Assembly: GCF_003710105.1 (NCBI RefSeq)
Contig: NZ_CP033325.1
Location: 2,108,001-2,172,000, forward strand
Source of the DNA: Georgenia faecalis
Lineage (GTDB): Bacteria; Actinomycetota; Actinomycetes; Actinomycetales; Actinomycetaceae
Direction of reading: 5' to 3'
DNA length: 64,000 nucleotides
In this document: positions 36,228 through 48,000 of the stretch, piece after piece
Position numbering within the stretch: the stretch's first letter is position 1
Layout: every line of letters begins with the position of its first letter
Made by a program: the position numbers and the translations under genes
The notes under the pieces: generated by a model
What the model saw: only the letters and a program-made list of their open reading frames with translations
What the model was told of the DNA's origin: nothing
Databases searched by the model: none

Positions 36228-38177
36228 CTAGAGGAAGCGCCGCTGGTCGCGGCGGGCGTCGTCGTACGTCTCCCGCGCCTGCCGGGTGGAGTCGAGCGTG
36301 GCGACCTCCGCCACGGGCACGTCCCACCACGCCGACGACGGCGGGTTGGGGCCGTCGATGTCGGTCTCCACGCAGATCACCGTGGTGCGGGTGGCGGCGC
36401 GGGCGGTGAGGAAGGCCTCGCGGAAGTCGTCGACGCCGTCCGCCACGAGGACGTCGGCGCCGAGGCTGCGGGCGTTGGCCGCGATGTCGAACGGGACGAG
36501 GCCGCCGTCGAGCTGGCCGGTGGCCGCCTGACGCATCCGGAACCGGGTCCCGAACCGCTGCGAGCCGAGGGAGTCGGACAGCGCCCCGATGGAGGCGTAC
36601 CCGTGGTTCTGCAGGACGACGAGGATCACCTTGAGGCCCTCGGAGACGATCGTCGTGATCTCCTGCGGGTTCATCTGGTAGGTGCCGTCGCCGACGATCG
36701 CGACCACCTCCGCCTCGGGCGCGGCGAGCTTGGCGCCCATGGCCGCCGGGATCTCGTAGCCCATGCAGGAGAAGCCGTACTCGAGGTGGTACTGGCGCGG
36801 GGAGGACGCCCGCCACAGCGCCTGGAGGTCACCGGGCATCGACCCCGCGGCGTTGACGAGGATGTCCTCGGGCCCCATGAGCGCGTTGAGCACCCCGAAG
36901 ATCTCCGTCTGCGCGGGCAGGTCGCGCCCGCTCGGGGCGTAGCAGCGCTCCGTGACGGCGGTCCACTGCGCGACGAGGCCGGAGGCGCGGTCGGCGTAGG
37001 CCTCGCTCACCCGGTACCCGGCGAGCGCCTCCCGCAGCGCGCGCACGCCCTCGCGGGCGTCGGCGACGAGCGGGTGGGCGGAGAGCTTGGCGGCGTCGAA
37101 GGCGAGGACGTTGAGGTTGACGAACTGGACGCCCGGGTCGGCGAAGACCGTGCGGCTCGCCGTCGTGAAGTCCGTGTACCGGGTGCCGACCCCGAGGACG
37201 ACGTCCGCCTCGGCCGCGAGCGCGTTCGCCGCGCTGCTGCCCGTGGCCCCGATCCCGCCGACCGCCTGGGGGTGGTCCCAGGCGATCGCGCCCTTGCCGG
37301 CCTGGGTGTCGGCGACCGGGATGCCGGTGGCGGCGGCGAGGCCGGCGAGCGCCTCGCTCGCCTGGGAGTAGACGGCGCCGCCGCCCGCGACGATGAGGGG
37401 GCGGCGCGCGGCGGCGAGGACGGCGACGGCGCGGGCCAGGGCGGCGGGCTCCGGCACCGGCCGGGCCACGTGCCACACCCGCGGCCGGAAGAACGCCACC
37501 GGCCAGTCGTACGCCTCGGCCTGGACGTCCTGCGGCAGGCACAGCGTGACCGCGCCGGTCTCCGCCGGGTCGGTGAGCACCCGCATCGCGGCCGGGGCGG
37601 CGGCGAGCAGCTGCTCGGGGCGGGCGATCCGGTCCCAGTACCGCGACAGGGGCCGGAACGCGTCGTTGACGGAGACGTCGCCGGTGCGCGGGTCCTCGAG
37701 CTGCTGGAGCACGGGGTCCGACGCGCGGGACGCGAAGGTGTCCGACGGCAGGAGCAGGACGGGGATCCGGTCGACGGTGGCGAGCGCGGCGCCGGTGAGC
37801 ATGTTCGTCGAGCCCGGCCCGATGGACGCGGCGCAGGCGAACATCCGCATCCGGTCGCTCGTCCGGGCGTACGCGACGGCGGCGTGCACCATCGACTGCT
37901 CGTTGCGGGCGAGGTAGAAGGGCAGCTCCTCGGGGCCGGGCTCGACGCCGTCGTAGCCCGCCTCGAGCGCCTCGACGTGGGACTGGAGCAGGGCCTGGCC
38001 CAGCCCGGCGACGTTGCCGTGCCCGAGGATGCCCCAGCACCCGGCGAACATCCGGTGCCGCACGCCGTCGCGCTCGGTGTGCTGGTGGGCGAGGAACCGG
38101 ACGAGCGCCTGGCTCACCGTGAGCCGGACGGTCGGGCCGTCGGCGGTGCGCGTCGTCGTCGGCGCGGTGTCCGTCAT
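36228..38177 (-). CDS. iolD: 3D-(3,5/4)-trihydroxycyclohexane-1,2-dione hydrolase (IolD), ThDP-dependent
   Basis: A 649-residue thiamine-diphosphate enzyme opening the ring of the inositol intermediate to 5-deoxy-glucuronate. The PYR domain carries the activating Glu ([29 protein letters not shown]); a central domain contains [13 protein letters not shown]; the PP domain has the ThDP/Mg motif [18 protein letters not shown] followed by [17 protein letters not shown]. Its ATG overlaps the stop of iolB by four bases. Confidence 0.95.
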   Translation of the reverse strand: MTDTAPTTTRTADGPTVRLTVSQALVRFLAHQHTERDGVRHRMFAGCWGILGHGNVAGLGQALLQSHVEALEAGYDGVEPGPEELPFYLARNEQSMVHAAVAYARTSDRMRMFACAASIGPGSTNMLTGAALATVDRIPVLLLPSDTFASRASDPVLQQLEDPRTGDVSVNDAFRPLSRYWDRIARPEQLLAAAPAAMRVLTDPAETGAVTLCLPQDVQAEAYDWPVAFFRPRVWHVARPVPEPAALARAVAVLAAARRPLIVAGGGAVYSQASEALAGLAAATGIPVADTQAGKGAIAWDHPQAVGGIGATGSSAANALAAEADVVLGVGTRYTDFTTASRTVFADPGVQFVNLNVLAFDAAKLSAHPLVADAREGVRALREALAGYRVSEAYADRASGLVAQWTAVTERCYAPSGRDLPAQTEIFGVLNALMGPEDILVNAAGSMPGDLQALWRASSPRQYHLEYGFSCMGYEIPAAMGAKLAAPEAEVVAIVGDGTYQMNPQEITTIVSEGLKVILVVLQNHGYASIGALSDSLGSQRFGTRFRMRQAATGQLDGGLVPFDIAANARSLGADVLVADGVDDFREAFLTARAATRTTVICVETDIDGPNPPSSAWWDVPVAEVATLDSTRQARETYDDARRDQRRFL

Positions 38178-39214
38178 GGGGCCTCCTCGGGGACGCGGGC
38201 CGTCGCGGGGCCGGCGGGGCGGGCGGGGGCAGCGCCAGCGCTACGGGGGGCAGCGCCGTCGGGCAGGAGACGGGGGTCCACCGGCTGGCCCTCCCACGTC
38301 GCGCGCACCCAGGCGTGGGCGGGGTCGTCGGTGGCGAGCCAGCAGCCGTCGTCGGCGGGGCCGGCCATGACGTTGAGGTAGTACAGGTCGTACCCCGGCG
38401 CCGCCATCGACGGCCCGTGGTAGCCGTGCGGGACGAGGACGGCGTCGCCGGTGCGAACCTCGGCGAGGACGTCGACCGGCTTCCCGGAGGCGTACACCCG
38501 GTGGTAGCCGACCCCGGGCGCCGCGCCCACTTCGGCCGGGGCGGCAGCGACCTCGAAGTAGTAGATCTCCTCGAGCGGGCGCTCGTCCTCGGCGTGGACG
38601 TCGTGCTTGTGTGGCGGGTAGGAGGACCAGTTCCCGCCCGGCGTCAGCACCTCGCAGACGAGGAGCCGGTCGACGTCGACGTCGGTGCCGAGGGTGTAGT
38701 TCGTCACCCGGCGGCTCATCGCGCCCGCGCCGCGCAGCTCGACCCGCGCGTCCCTCGCGGCGAGGCGGCGGCTGGGGAGCGTGCGGGTGGCGCGGGCGGT
38801 GGCCACCGCCACCCGGGCCGGGGCGTCGTCGGGGGCCACCAGGGTGGCCCGGCTCCCCCGGCCGAGGAAGACCGCGTCCGTGGGGCCGGCGAAGACGTCG
38901 CGGCGGCCGAGGAGGTCCACCGTCACGCCGTCGACCTCCACCCGGACCGCACCGGCCAGCGGGAGGACGAGCGCCTCGTCGGCGCCGCCGCCGAACCGGT
39001 GCCGGCCGCCCGGGGCGAGCGCGAGGACGGTGAGCCCGGAGTAGGACCACCCGGCGGACTCGGGCGTGATGGCCTGGACGACGCCGTCCCCCGCGCGCCC
39101 GTCCGGGTGAGGGGTCCGGTCCGGACCGGGGGTCCCGCCCGGGCCGGCGGTGCCGCCCGGTCCAGCGGCCCAACCCGCGGTCCCGGCTCGCAGGACGAGC
39201 GGCCCGGCGCTCAC
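38174..39214 (-). CDS. iolB: 5-deoxy-glucuronate isomerase (IolB)
   Basis: A 346-residue bicupin isomerase converting 5-deoxy-glucuronate to 2-deoxy-5-keto-gluconate. Signature: WSSYPPHKHDVHAEDERPLEEIYYFE (metal-binding His and Glu), VLVPHGYHGPSMAAPGYDLYYLNVMAG. An unusual Gly/Pro-rich low-complexity run near residues 18-40 and an Ala/Pro-rich tail extend the normal protein. Start is the GTG at 39214, overlapping the upstream stop as GTGA; it overlaps iolD likewise. Confidence 0.94.
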   Translation of the reverse strand: MSAGPLVLRAGTAGWAAGPGGTAGPGGTPGPDRTPHPDGRAGDGVVQAITPESAGWSYSGLTVLALAPGGRHRFGGGADEALVLPLAGAVRVEVDGVTVDLLGRRDVFAGPTDAVFLGRGSRATLVAPDDAPARVAVATARATRTLPSRRLAARDARVELRGAGAMSRRVTNYTLGTDVDVDRLLVCEVLTPGGNWSSYPPHKHDVHAEDERPLEEIYYFEVAAAPAEVGAAPGVGYHRVYASGKPVDVLAEVRTGDAVLVPHGYHGPSMAAPGYDLYYLNVMAGPADDGCWLATDDPAHAWVRATWEGQPVDPRLLPDGAAPRSAGAAPARPAGPATARVPEEAP

Positions 39215-40086
39215 AGGAGCCCCACGGCCGCGTCGACCGCCGCGGCGACGTCGTCGCCGGGAGGGAAGAGGAGCGTCCGGCCGACGACCAGGCCGGCGAC
39301 GGTGGGCAGGGCGAGCGCCCGCGCCCAGCCGGCGAGCGCGGCGTCGGGGTCGGCCGGGACCTCCCCGCCGAGGAGGAGGGCGGGCAGGGGCGAGGCGGCC
39401 ATGACCCGCTCCATGTCGTCGACCACGGGGACCTTGAGCCAGGTGTAGGCGGAGGTGCGGCCCAGCCCGGAGGCGATGCCGATGGCCGTCATCACCGCCT
39501 CGGGCGTGAGGACGGTGCGCACCCGCCCCCCGACGCGCTCGGTGAGGAACGGCTCGACGAGGGCGATGAGGCGCCGCTCGGCGAGCGCGTCGACCGCGTG
39601 CGCGCACGCCTCCAGGGTGCGCACGGAGCTGGGGTCCTCCCCGTCGAGGCGAAGCAGCATCTTGCCGCCGTCAAGCCCCGCGGCGGCGATGCCCGCGGCG
39701 TCGTACCCGGTGAATCGGTCGTCGAGCTCGAAGGCAGCGCCGGCGAGACCGCCGCGGTTCATCGACCCGAGGACGATCTTGCCCTCGAGCGCCCCGAGCA
39801 GCGTGAGCTCCTCGACGAGGTCGGCCGTCCCGAGGAACCCGTCGACGCCCGGGCGGGCGAGGGCCGTGACAAGGCGGGCGACGAGCTCGCCGCGGTCGGC
39901 CATGGCGGTCGGCCGGGCGCCGGCCGCGAGCGCGCCCCGGGCGGGGTGGTCGGCGGCGAGGATGAGGAGCGGCCGGGCGGGGGCGGTGCGGCGCGGCGCC
40001 CGCGCGCGCTCCTGGAGGCGCTGGGCGATCCGCTCGGGCTCGAGGGTGCGGATCCGGACGATGTCCTCCCGCCCGAGGACGGTCAC
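39211..40086 (-). CDS. Aldolase-like (beta/alpha)8 protein of the inositol operon (Cgl0159-like)
   Basis: A 291-residue TIM-barrel protein of the class I aldolase/DeoC-LacD superfamily: LLILAADHPARGAL, GFLGTADLVEELTLLGALEGK, GGKMLLRLDGEDPSS, SAYTWLKVPVVDDMERVM with the Schiff-base-type Lys, LPALLLGGEVPADP. The family sits in actinobacterial iol clusters between iolC and iolB, where a 2-deoxy-5-keto-gluconate-6-phosphate aldolase is needed, so that activity is likely, though not shown by the sequence. GTG start at 40086; GTGA overlaps on both sides. Confidence 0.82.
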   Translation of the reverse strand: MTVLGREDIVRIRTLEPERIAQRLQERARAPRRTAPARPLLILAADHPARGALAAGARPTAMADRGELVARLVTALARPGVDGFLGTADLVEELTLLGALEGKIVLGSMNRGGLAGAAFELDDRFTGYDAAGIAAAGLDGGKMLLRLDGEDPSSVRTLEACAHAVDALAERRLIALVEPFLTERVGGRVRTVLTPEAVMTAIGIASGLGRTSAYTWLKVPVVDDMERVMAASPLPALLLGGEVPADPDAALAGWARALALPTVAGLVVGRTLLFPPGDDVAAAVDAAVGLL

Positions 40087-41129
40087 GGGCGCACCGCCCC
40101 GGTGGCCCCGACCCCGCCGGCCCCGACCTCGCCGGCCCCGACGTCGCCGGCCCCGACCTCGCCGGCCGCGACCCCGCCGGCGCGGACCTCGGCGACCTCC
40201 GCGGCGGTCGGCATGGCGGCGGCGCACGCGAGGCGGGAGGCGACGATGGCGCCCGCGACGCCCGCGAAGGCGAGGGTCTCGGCGAGGTCCCAGCCGTCGA
40301 GCAGCCCCCGGCACAGCGCCCCGCCAAAGGCGTCCCCGGCGCCGAGGCCGTTGACCACGCCCACCCGGGTGGACGGCACCTCGACCCGCTCGCCGCGCGT
40401 CTTCGCGAGCGCGCCGTGCGGGCCCCGCTTGACGATGGCGAGCTCCACCCCGCGCTCGAGCAGCGCGTCGGCCGCGCGGTCGGGGTCGGACTCCCCCACC
40501 GCCATCCGGCACTCGGCCTCGTTGCCGACGACGACGCTCACCTTCTCCAGCACCCGCGCCACCTCGCCGGGCGCGTCGTCCGGGTCGGCCCACAGAACGG
40601 GGCGGTAGTCGAGGTCGAGGACGGTGGGCCGGCGGCCCGCGCGGGCGTCGAGCGCCGCGTGGTGGGCGGTCCGGCTCGGCTCGGCGCTGAGGCCGGTGAC
40701 CGTCACCCAGAACAGCCGCGCGGCGGCGATGGCGTCGAGGTCGAGGTCCTCGGCGCCCACCTGCAGGTCCGGGGCGAGGGGGGCGCGGTAGAACCACAGC
40801 GGGAAGTCGTCGGGCGGGAACAGCGCGCAGAACGTCACCGGTGTGGGGGCGCCCGGACGCACGTGCACGAACCGGTCGTCGACGCCGAGCGCGCGCATCT
40901 CGCGCCGGACGAAGCGCCCGAAGGGGTCGTCGCCCACCCCGGTGACGACGGCGGAGCGCGCGCCCAGCCGGGCGGCGGCCACCGCGACGTTGGTGGCGCT
41001 GCCGCCGAGGAACTTGCCGAAGGTCTCGACGTCCTCCAGGCCCACCCCGGACTGCAGCGGGTACAGGTCGACCCCGCAGCGGCCCATGGTGAGGACGTCG
41101 TACGGCGCCTCGGCTCGCGTCCCGGTCAC
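40083..41129 (-). CDS. iolC: 5-dehydro-2-deoxygluconokinase (IolC), PfkB family
   Basis: A 348-residue sugar kinase phosphorylating 2-deoxy-5-keto-gluconate. PfkB signatures: FGKFLGGSATNVAVAAARLG near the N-terminus and GVVNGLGAGDAFGGALCRG with the catalytic Asp. The opening LTMGRCGVDLYPLQSGVGLEDVETF is typical of IolC. The C-terminal 35 residues are a Gly-Ala-Glu-Val repeat coded by 15-bp tandem units and look dispensable. GTG start with AGGAG 5 bases upstream. First gene of the minus-strand iol operon. Confidence 0.93.
   Translation of the reverse strand: MTGTRAEAPYDVLTMGRCGVDLYPLQSGVGLEDVETFGKFLGGSATNVAVAAARLGARSAVVTGVGDDPFGRFVRREMRALGVDDRFVHVRPGAPTPVTFCALFPPDDFPLWFYRAPLAPDLQVGAEDLDLDAIAAARLFWVTVTGLSAEPSRTAHHAALDARAGRRPTVLDLDYRPVLWADPDDAPGEVARVLEKVSVVVGNEAECRMAVGESDPDRAADALLERGVELAIVKRGPHGALAKTRGERVEVPSTRVGVVNGLGAGDAFGGALCRGLLDGWDLAETLAFAGVAGAIVASRLACAAAMPTAAEVAEVRAGGVAAGEVGAGDVGAGEVGAGGVGATGAVRP
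40107..40185 (-). repeat. 15-bp tandem repeat in the iolC 3' end
   Basis: Five imperfect copies of a 15-base unit resembling GGCCCCGACCTCGCC on the plus strand, encoding Ala-Gly-Glu-Val-Gly repeats at the IolC C-terminus. Units are in frame, so copy-number changes alter only tail length. Confidence 0.75.
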
Positions 41130-41243
41130 CCGATCTCCTGCATCGTCGTCGTCGCAGCTCGTCACCGGCTCACGCCGGTCGGTGCGGCCCCCGTCGGCCA
41201 CCTCGGCACGACGATGCACTGCGCAGCGCCGCCCGTCAATGAT

Positions 41244-41253
41244 TGTCCGGACA
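41244..41253. promoter_or_regulatory. GntR operator candidate, iolC-gntR intergenic region
   Basis: TGTCCGGACA, a perfect 10-bp palindrome between the divergent iolC and gntR genes. Close to TGTCCTGACA found at two further promoters in this cluster. Confidence 0.6.
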
Positions 41254-41343
41254 TTACGTCTAGAACGGTCGCCCATCGGCTAGATTCTGGTCACCGCGGG
41301 GCCTCGCCTGCGGCACAGGCGCCCCGCCGACAGGAGTCCCGTC

Positions 41344-42081
41344 ATGCCCGAGCAGCCGCAGATCACGGTCGATCGGTCGTCGCCGGTGCCGCTGTACCAC
41401 CAGGTGGCCCAGGCGATCGAGGCGGCGATCCTCAACGGGACGTTCGCCGCGGGGGCGCGGCTGGAGAACGAGGTCTCCCTCGCCGCGCGGCTCGGCATCT
41501 CCCGCCCGACGGCGCGCCAGGCCCTGCAGTCGCTCGTCGACCGCGGGCTCCTCGTGCGGCGGCGGGGTGTGGGCACGCAGGTGGCGCAGTCGCGGATCCG
41601 GCGGGCGATGGAGCTCACCAGCCTGCACGACGACCTCGCCGGCACCGGCCGCGCCCCGCAGACCCAGCTGCTCGCGTACATCACCGCCCCGGCGGAGGCA
41701 TCCGTGAGCGAGGCGCTCGGGCTGGCGCCCGGCACGGAGGTGGTCACCGTCCGACGGCTGCGGTTCGCCGACGGCGCCCCCCTCGCGCTCATGACCAACC
41801 ACCTGCCGGTGGGGCTGTGCCCCGGCGAGGAGGTGCTGCGCACGCAGGGGCTGTACGAGGCGCTGCGGGCCCAGGGGGTGCGGCTGCACGCCGCCCGCCA
41901 GCGCATCGGGGCCCGCCTGGCCCGGGCCGCGGAGGCGCGGGTGCTCGGCGAGCCCCCACGCTCGGCGCTGCTCACCATGGAGCGCACCGCCTTCGACCCG
42001 GCCGGCACCGCCGTCGAGTACGGGAACCACGTCTACCGCGCCTCGCGGTACATGTTCGACACCACGCTCCTCGCGCGCTGA
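41344..42081 (+). CDS. GntR-family regulator with UTRA domain, probable inositol regulator
   Basis: A 245-residue repressor of the HutC/FadR-like GntR group. The N-terminal winged helix is PLYHQVAQAIEAAILNGTFAAGARLENEVSLAARLGISRPTARQAL, split here as seen across residues 15-60; the C-terminal UTRA ligand domain spans about 90-240 (TEVVTVRRLRFADGAPLALM; EYGNHVYRASRYMF). Confidence 0.9.
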   Translation: MPEQPQITVDRSSPVPLYHQVAQAIEAAILNGTFAAGARLENEVSLAARLGISRPTARQALQSLVDRGLLVRRRGVGTQVAQSRIRRAMELTSLHDDLAGTGRAPQTQLLAYITAPAEASVSEALGLAPGTEVVTVRRLRFADGAPLALMTNHLPVGLCPGEEVLRTQGLYEALRAQGVRLHAARQRIGARLARAAEARVLGEPPRSALLTMERTAFDPAGTAVEYGNHVYRASRYMFDTTLLAR

Positions 42082-45000
42082 CCCCCGCCGCGGCGACGCT
42101 CCCGCGCCCCCGCTGAGCCGGCTCCGCACCCCCACGCTGATGCCGCCCCGGACCCCCGGCGCGCCCCCGCTCCCGCCCCCCTTTGTCCTGACAACTCATT
42201 GACAGACGATCAATGCCCGACCTAGATTGCCGAGCAGGCGCCACCGCGGGGCCTGCACCGACGACGACCAACGGGGGTCGACGATGACGGACGGGGCACG
42301 AGCGGGGGTGGCACTCACCTCCACCTCCAGCGCGGACGACGTCGCGCCCACCCTCCGCGCCGCCCGGAGCACGCCGACGGCGCTGTGGAACGACTCCGCG
42401 GACCTCGACGAGCTGCGGCAGGCCATCGCCCACGGTGCCGTCGGCGCGACGTGCAACCCCGTCATCGCGCTCACCACCCTCCGCACGCACCTCGACGTCT
42501 GGGGCCCGCGCCTGCATACCCTCGCCGCCGAGCACCCGGACGCGAGCGAGAACGACCTCGCCTGGCTCGCCATCGAGTGGATGTCCGTCGAGGCCGCGTC
42601 CCTGCTCGAGCCGGTGTTCGGCGAGCGCGGCGGCCGGGACGGGCGGCTGTCCGTGCAGACCGACCCGCGCCTGCACCGCAGCACCGAGGCGCTCGTCGCC
42701 CAGGCCCAGCGGTTCGCGGCGCTGGCCCCCAACATCATCGTGAAGATCCCCGCCACCCGCGCCGGTATCGAGGCCATGCGCCAGGCGACCTACCTCGGCA
42801 TCAGCGTCAACGCCACCGTCTCGTTCTCCGTGGCCCAGGCGGTCGCCGTCGCCGAGGCGGTCGAGGAGTCCCTCGAGCGCCGCGACGCCGAGGGGCTCGA
42901 CACCACCACCATGGGCCCCGTCTGCACGATCATGGGCGGGCGGCTCGACGACTGGCTCAAGGTCGCCGCCGAGCGCGACCGGGTCCTCATCGACCCCGGC
43001 TACTACGAGTGGGCCGGCGTCGCCACGCTGAAGAAGGCGTACCACCTGCTGCGCGAGCGCGGGCTGCGCACCCGGGTCCTGTCCGCGGCGTTCCGCAACC
43101 ACCTCCAGTGGAGCGAGCTCCTCGGCGGGGACCTCGTCATCTCCCCGCCCTTCGACTGGCAGCGGCGGATCAACGAGAACCACCTGCCCGCCGAGCCCCG
43201 GATCGACGTCCCCGTCGACCCGCGGATCGTCGCGACCCTGCGGGACCGCTCCCCCGAGTTCCGCAAGGCCTACGACGAGGACGGCATGAGCGTCGACGCG
43301 TTCGCCGCCTTCGGCGCCACGCGCCGGACCCTGCGCCAGTTCCTCGAGGCCGGCGCCGCGCTCGACGCCCTCGTGCGCGACCTCCTCGTCCCCGAGCCCT
43401 AACCCCCGAGCCCTGCCCCCCGGAGCCCCGAGCCCCTGCCCCCACGGAGCTCCCGCCCCCCCACCGACCAGCCCCCTACGAAGGAGTCCGGCGTGACCCA
43501 GCACCGAACAGCGCTTATCACCGGATCGGCCGCGGCGGTGGCCCTCGTCCTCGCCGCCTGCGGCGGGACCGAGACGCCCGAGCAGGACGTCGACGTCACC
43601 CGGAACGCCGATGCCACCGAGGTGACGCTGACCTTCACCTCGAACGCCATCCTCGGCGGCAAGAACGAGGCCGAGGCGCAGTGGTACGAGGACTACGTCA
43701 TCCCCGAGTTCGTCGCCCAGCAGGCCGAGAAGGGCGTGGACGTCACGGTGACGTTCGAGCCCAACGGCGTCGACGACGAGCAGTACAAGACCAAGCTCGC
43801 GCTCGACCTGCAGTCCGAGGGCGGCGCCGACGTCATCGCCATGGACGGCATCTGGGTCGGGGAGTTCGCCGAGGCCGGGTACATCGCCCCGCTCACGGAC
43901 GTGGCCGGCGACGACGTCGACGACTGGGAGGGCTGGGAGCAGATGTCCGAGGCCGTCCAGCAGGCCGCCGCGTTCGACGACGAGCGCTACGGCATCCCCA
44001 TGGGCGCCGACGGCCGCGTCCTCTACTTCAACAAGACCCTCTTCGAGCAGGCCGGCCTGCCCACCGACTGGGAGCCGACGAGCTGGGAGGACATCCTCGA
44101 GGCGGCCCGCGCCCTCAAGGACGCCGGCGTCGCCATCCCCATCCAGCTCAACGCCGGCACGGCGATGGGCGAGGCGACGACGATGCAGGGCCTGCTCCCG
44201 CTCCTCGCCGGCACCGGCACCCAGGTGTGGGAGGACGGGATGTGGATGGGCGACACCGAGGGCCTGCGCGACGCCCTCGAGCTCTACCGCACCATCTACG
44301 TCGAGGAGGGCCTCGGCGACCCGATCCTCCAGCAGGAGGCCGCCGGCCGGGACACGTCCTTCAGCGAGTTCGCCGCCGGCAACGTCGGCATCCTCCTCGA
44401 GAGCGACTACCTGTGGCGCTCGGTCGTCAACCCCGACGCCGGCACCGCACCCATGGCCGACCGCGACGCCGTCGTCGGCTACGCGCGGATCCCCGCCCGG
44501 GAGCCCGGCGCCGGGGTCGAGGGCCAGGACTTCGTGTCGATGTCCGGGGGCGCGGCCCGGGTGCTCAACCCCAACACCGAGTTCCCGCAGCAGGCGTGGG
44601 AGCTCCTCGCGTTCATCCACTCCCAGGAGGCCTTCGAGAACCGGGTGGCCTCCAGCCCCATCATCACCCCGCGCGACGACGTCAACGAGGTGGTCCTCGA
44701 GGACAACCCCATGCTCAGCTACGTCGCCACCGAGGTCCTGCCCATCACCCTGTACCGCCCGGGCCTGGCCGAGTACCCCGAGGTCTCCCTCGCGCTGCAG
44801 GAGGCGACCGCCCAGGTGGTCGGCGGCATGCCGGTGGAGGAGGCGGCGGCCGCCTACCAGAGCGCCCTCGAGGGCATCGTGGGGGCGGACAGTGTCTCGA
44901 CCGACTGACGCCGCCGGCGCCCTGCCGGCGGTCGTCACCGGCGGGGTCCGGCGGGGCTCCGCCCGGCACTCCGACGTCGCCGGCCTCGGCAGGGCGCGCG

Positions 45001-48000
45001 CGGGCGCGTTCGTCGCCCCGGCGCTCGCCCTGGTCGGGCTGTTCCTCGTCTTCCCCGCGCTGTGGACCGCCTACCTGGGGATGACCGACTACCGGCTCAC
45101 GGGGCTCAGCGCGCAGGCGCCGAACTTCGTCGGGCTCGACAACTACACGGACACCCTCACCGACCCGGCGTTCCACGCCTCGCTGCGCCTCACGCTCGTC
45201 TTCGTCCTGCTCTCCGGCGTCCTCGGCCAGTCGCTGCTCGGGTTCGCCGCGGCGTGGGTGCTGCGCACGACGAACCGGGCCGTGAAGAGCGCGATCGAGT
45301 TCCTCGTGCTCCTCGCGTGGATCATCCCCAGCTCGGTGGTGTCGTTCCTGTGGATCGCGCTGCTCGACCGCGGGGACGGCACGCTCAACGCGATGCTCGG
45401 CACCGAGGGCATGTCCTGGCTCACCCAGTACCCGATGACCTCGATCATCGTGTTCAACATCTGGGTGGGGACGGCGTTCTCCATGCTGCTCTTCAGCTCG
45501 GCGCTGGCGTCGGTCCCGCCGAGCCAGCTGGAGAGCGCCCGGATGGTGGGGGCGAGCACGTGGCAGCAGCTGCGCGACGTCGTCCTGCCCCACATCCGGG
45601 GGCACATCCTCACCAACACGCTGCTCATCACGCTGTGGACGTTCAACACGTTCACGCCGTACCTGCTCACCGCGGGCGGGCCGAACCACGAGTCGGAGAT
45701 CCTGCCCGTCTACATCTACAAGGTGGCCATCACCGGCGGGCGCCTCGGCGTCGGGGCCGCGATCTCGCTGATCATGCTGCTCATCAACCTCGTCATCGCC
45801 ACCGTGTACCTGCGAGTCCTCCGGGAGCGAAAGTGACCGCCACGACCGGGACGCAGGCGCAGGGACGGACCACGACCGGGGCACCGCCGCCGGGTCGACG
45901 CCGCTCGAACCCCTCGGTGGGGCACTTCGTCGGCACCGTGCTCAAGGCGGTGCTGTGCGCCGTCATGCTCGGCTTCTTCGCCCTGCCGCTGCTGTGGCTG
46001 GCGACGGCGCCGTTCGACGCGGCGCCGTCGCTGTCGGTGTCCTGGCCGCAGTGGACCCTGGCGAACTTCCGCACCATGGTGGAGAACCCCTACGCCCTCG
46101 GCAGCCTGGTCAACTCGGTCCTGCTGTCCCTCGGGGTGGTCGTCCTCGTCCTCACCCTCGGCTCCATCGCCTCCTACGCGTTGTCCCGGGTGGTGATCCC
46201 CGGCCGGGACGCGCTGCTCTACGCGCTGCTGCTGCTCTCCTCGATCGTCACCGGGACGGCGGCGATGGTCCCCACCTTCCAGCTGATGAACCAGCTCCGC
46301 CTCATCGACTCCCAGGTGGGCGTCATCCTCGTCATGGCGGCGGGGGTGATGCCGACGGTGATCTTCATCCTCAAGGACTTCATGGACACGGTCCCCAAGT
46401 CCTACGAGGAGTCGGCCCGCCTCGCGGGGGCCGGACCGCTGCGGATCCTCTGGGACGTCGTCGTGCCCATCGCCCGCCCCGGCCTCGCGACGATCGCCGT
46501 CTGGTCGGTGGTCCAGGTGTGGGGGAACTTCCTCGTGCCGTACATCCTCCTGCGCAGCCCGGACAAGCAGCCGGCCGCCGTCGTCATGTACACGTTCTAC
46601 ACGGAGGGCGGGCAGCCCAACCTCGCGCTCATCTCGACCTTCTCCCTGCTGTTCTCGGTGCCGGTCGTGGCCATGTACTTCTTCGTCAACCGCAAGTTCG
46701 GTTTCCGGTTCCATGGAGGGATCAAGAGCTGATGGCCGCCATCACCACCACCGCACTCGTCAAGGAGTACCCCGGCGGGGTCCGCGGCGTCGACGACATG
46801 GACGTCACCATCCACGACGGCGAGTTCTTCGCGCTGCTCGGGCCGTCGGGCTGCGGGAAGACCACGCTGCTGCGCACCATCGCCGGGCTGGAGGAGGCGA
46901 CGTCGGGCAGCATCGCCATCGGCGACCGGGACGTCACCCACCTCAACCCCGGCGACCGCGGGGCCGCGATGGTCTTCCAGGACTACGCCCTCTTCCCGCA
47001 CATGAACGTCGAGGACAACATCGCCTACCCCATGCGGGTGCGGAAGGTCGCCAAGGAGGCCCGCCTCGACGTCGCCCACCGCACCGGCGCCGGCCTGGCG
47101 CTCGACGGCCTCATGGCCCGCCGGCCGAACCAGCTCTCCGGCGGGCAGCAGCAGCGGGTCGCGCTCGCCCGCGCGGTGGCCACCCGCCCCGACGTCCTGC
47201 TCCTCGACGAGCCGCTGTCCAACCTCGACGCGCGGCTGCGCCTAGAGGCCCGCACCTTCCTCAAGGAGCTCCAGCGGGACCTCAAGGTGACGACGGTCTT
47301 CGTCACCCACGACCAGGCCGAGGCCCTCGCGCTCGCGGACCGGATCGCCATCATGAAGGCGGGCAAGCTCCAGCAGCTCGGCACGCCCCGGGAGGTGTTC
47401 CGCCGCCCGGCGAACACCTTCGTCGCCGGGTTCATCGGGTCCACGCCGGCGAACCTCGTCGACGCCACGCTCGGGGAGGGCACGATCCTCGTCGGCGACC
47501 AGACGGTCCCCCTGCCCGGGTCGCTCGCCGACCTGCCCGGCCTCACCCCGGGGCGGAAGGTCATCTGGTGCGTCCGCCCCGAGTACCTCACGCTGTCCCC
47601 GGTTCCGGCGGACGGCGCCCTCACGGGCGAGGTCACCGTCATCGAGAACCTCGGTGCGTCCTCGCTGGTGTCCGTCACCGTCGGCGAGCACCGCCTCCAG
47701 TCGGTGGTCGCCGAGGACGACGAGCCGGACCCCGGCACGCGGGTCTGGCTCACCGCCTCCGAGCGCCACTCGCTCCTCTTCGACCCCGACTCCACGCAGC
47801 GCCTCACACCGTGAGGACCCGGACGATCGCACGACACTTCACCCTCGAGGACCGGGCGGTCGACGCGTGGCCGCTGCTCCCCTTCGACCTCGCCCCCGGG
47901 GAGCGTGCCCTCGAGGTGGTGCTCGACGTCGACCGCACCCGCGGAGTCGTCGACCTCGGCTGCGTGGGCCCGGGCGACGACGGCGCCCCGACGGCGTGGC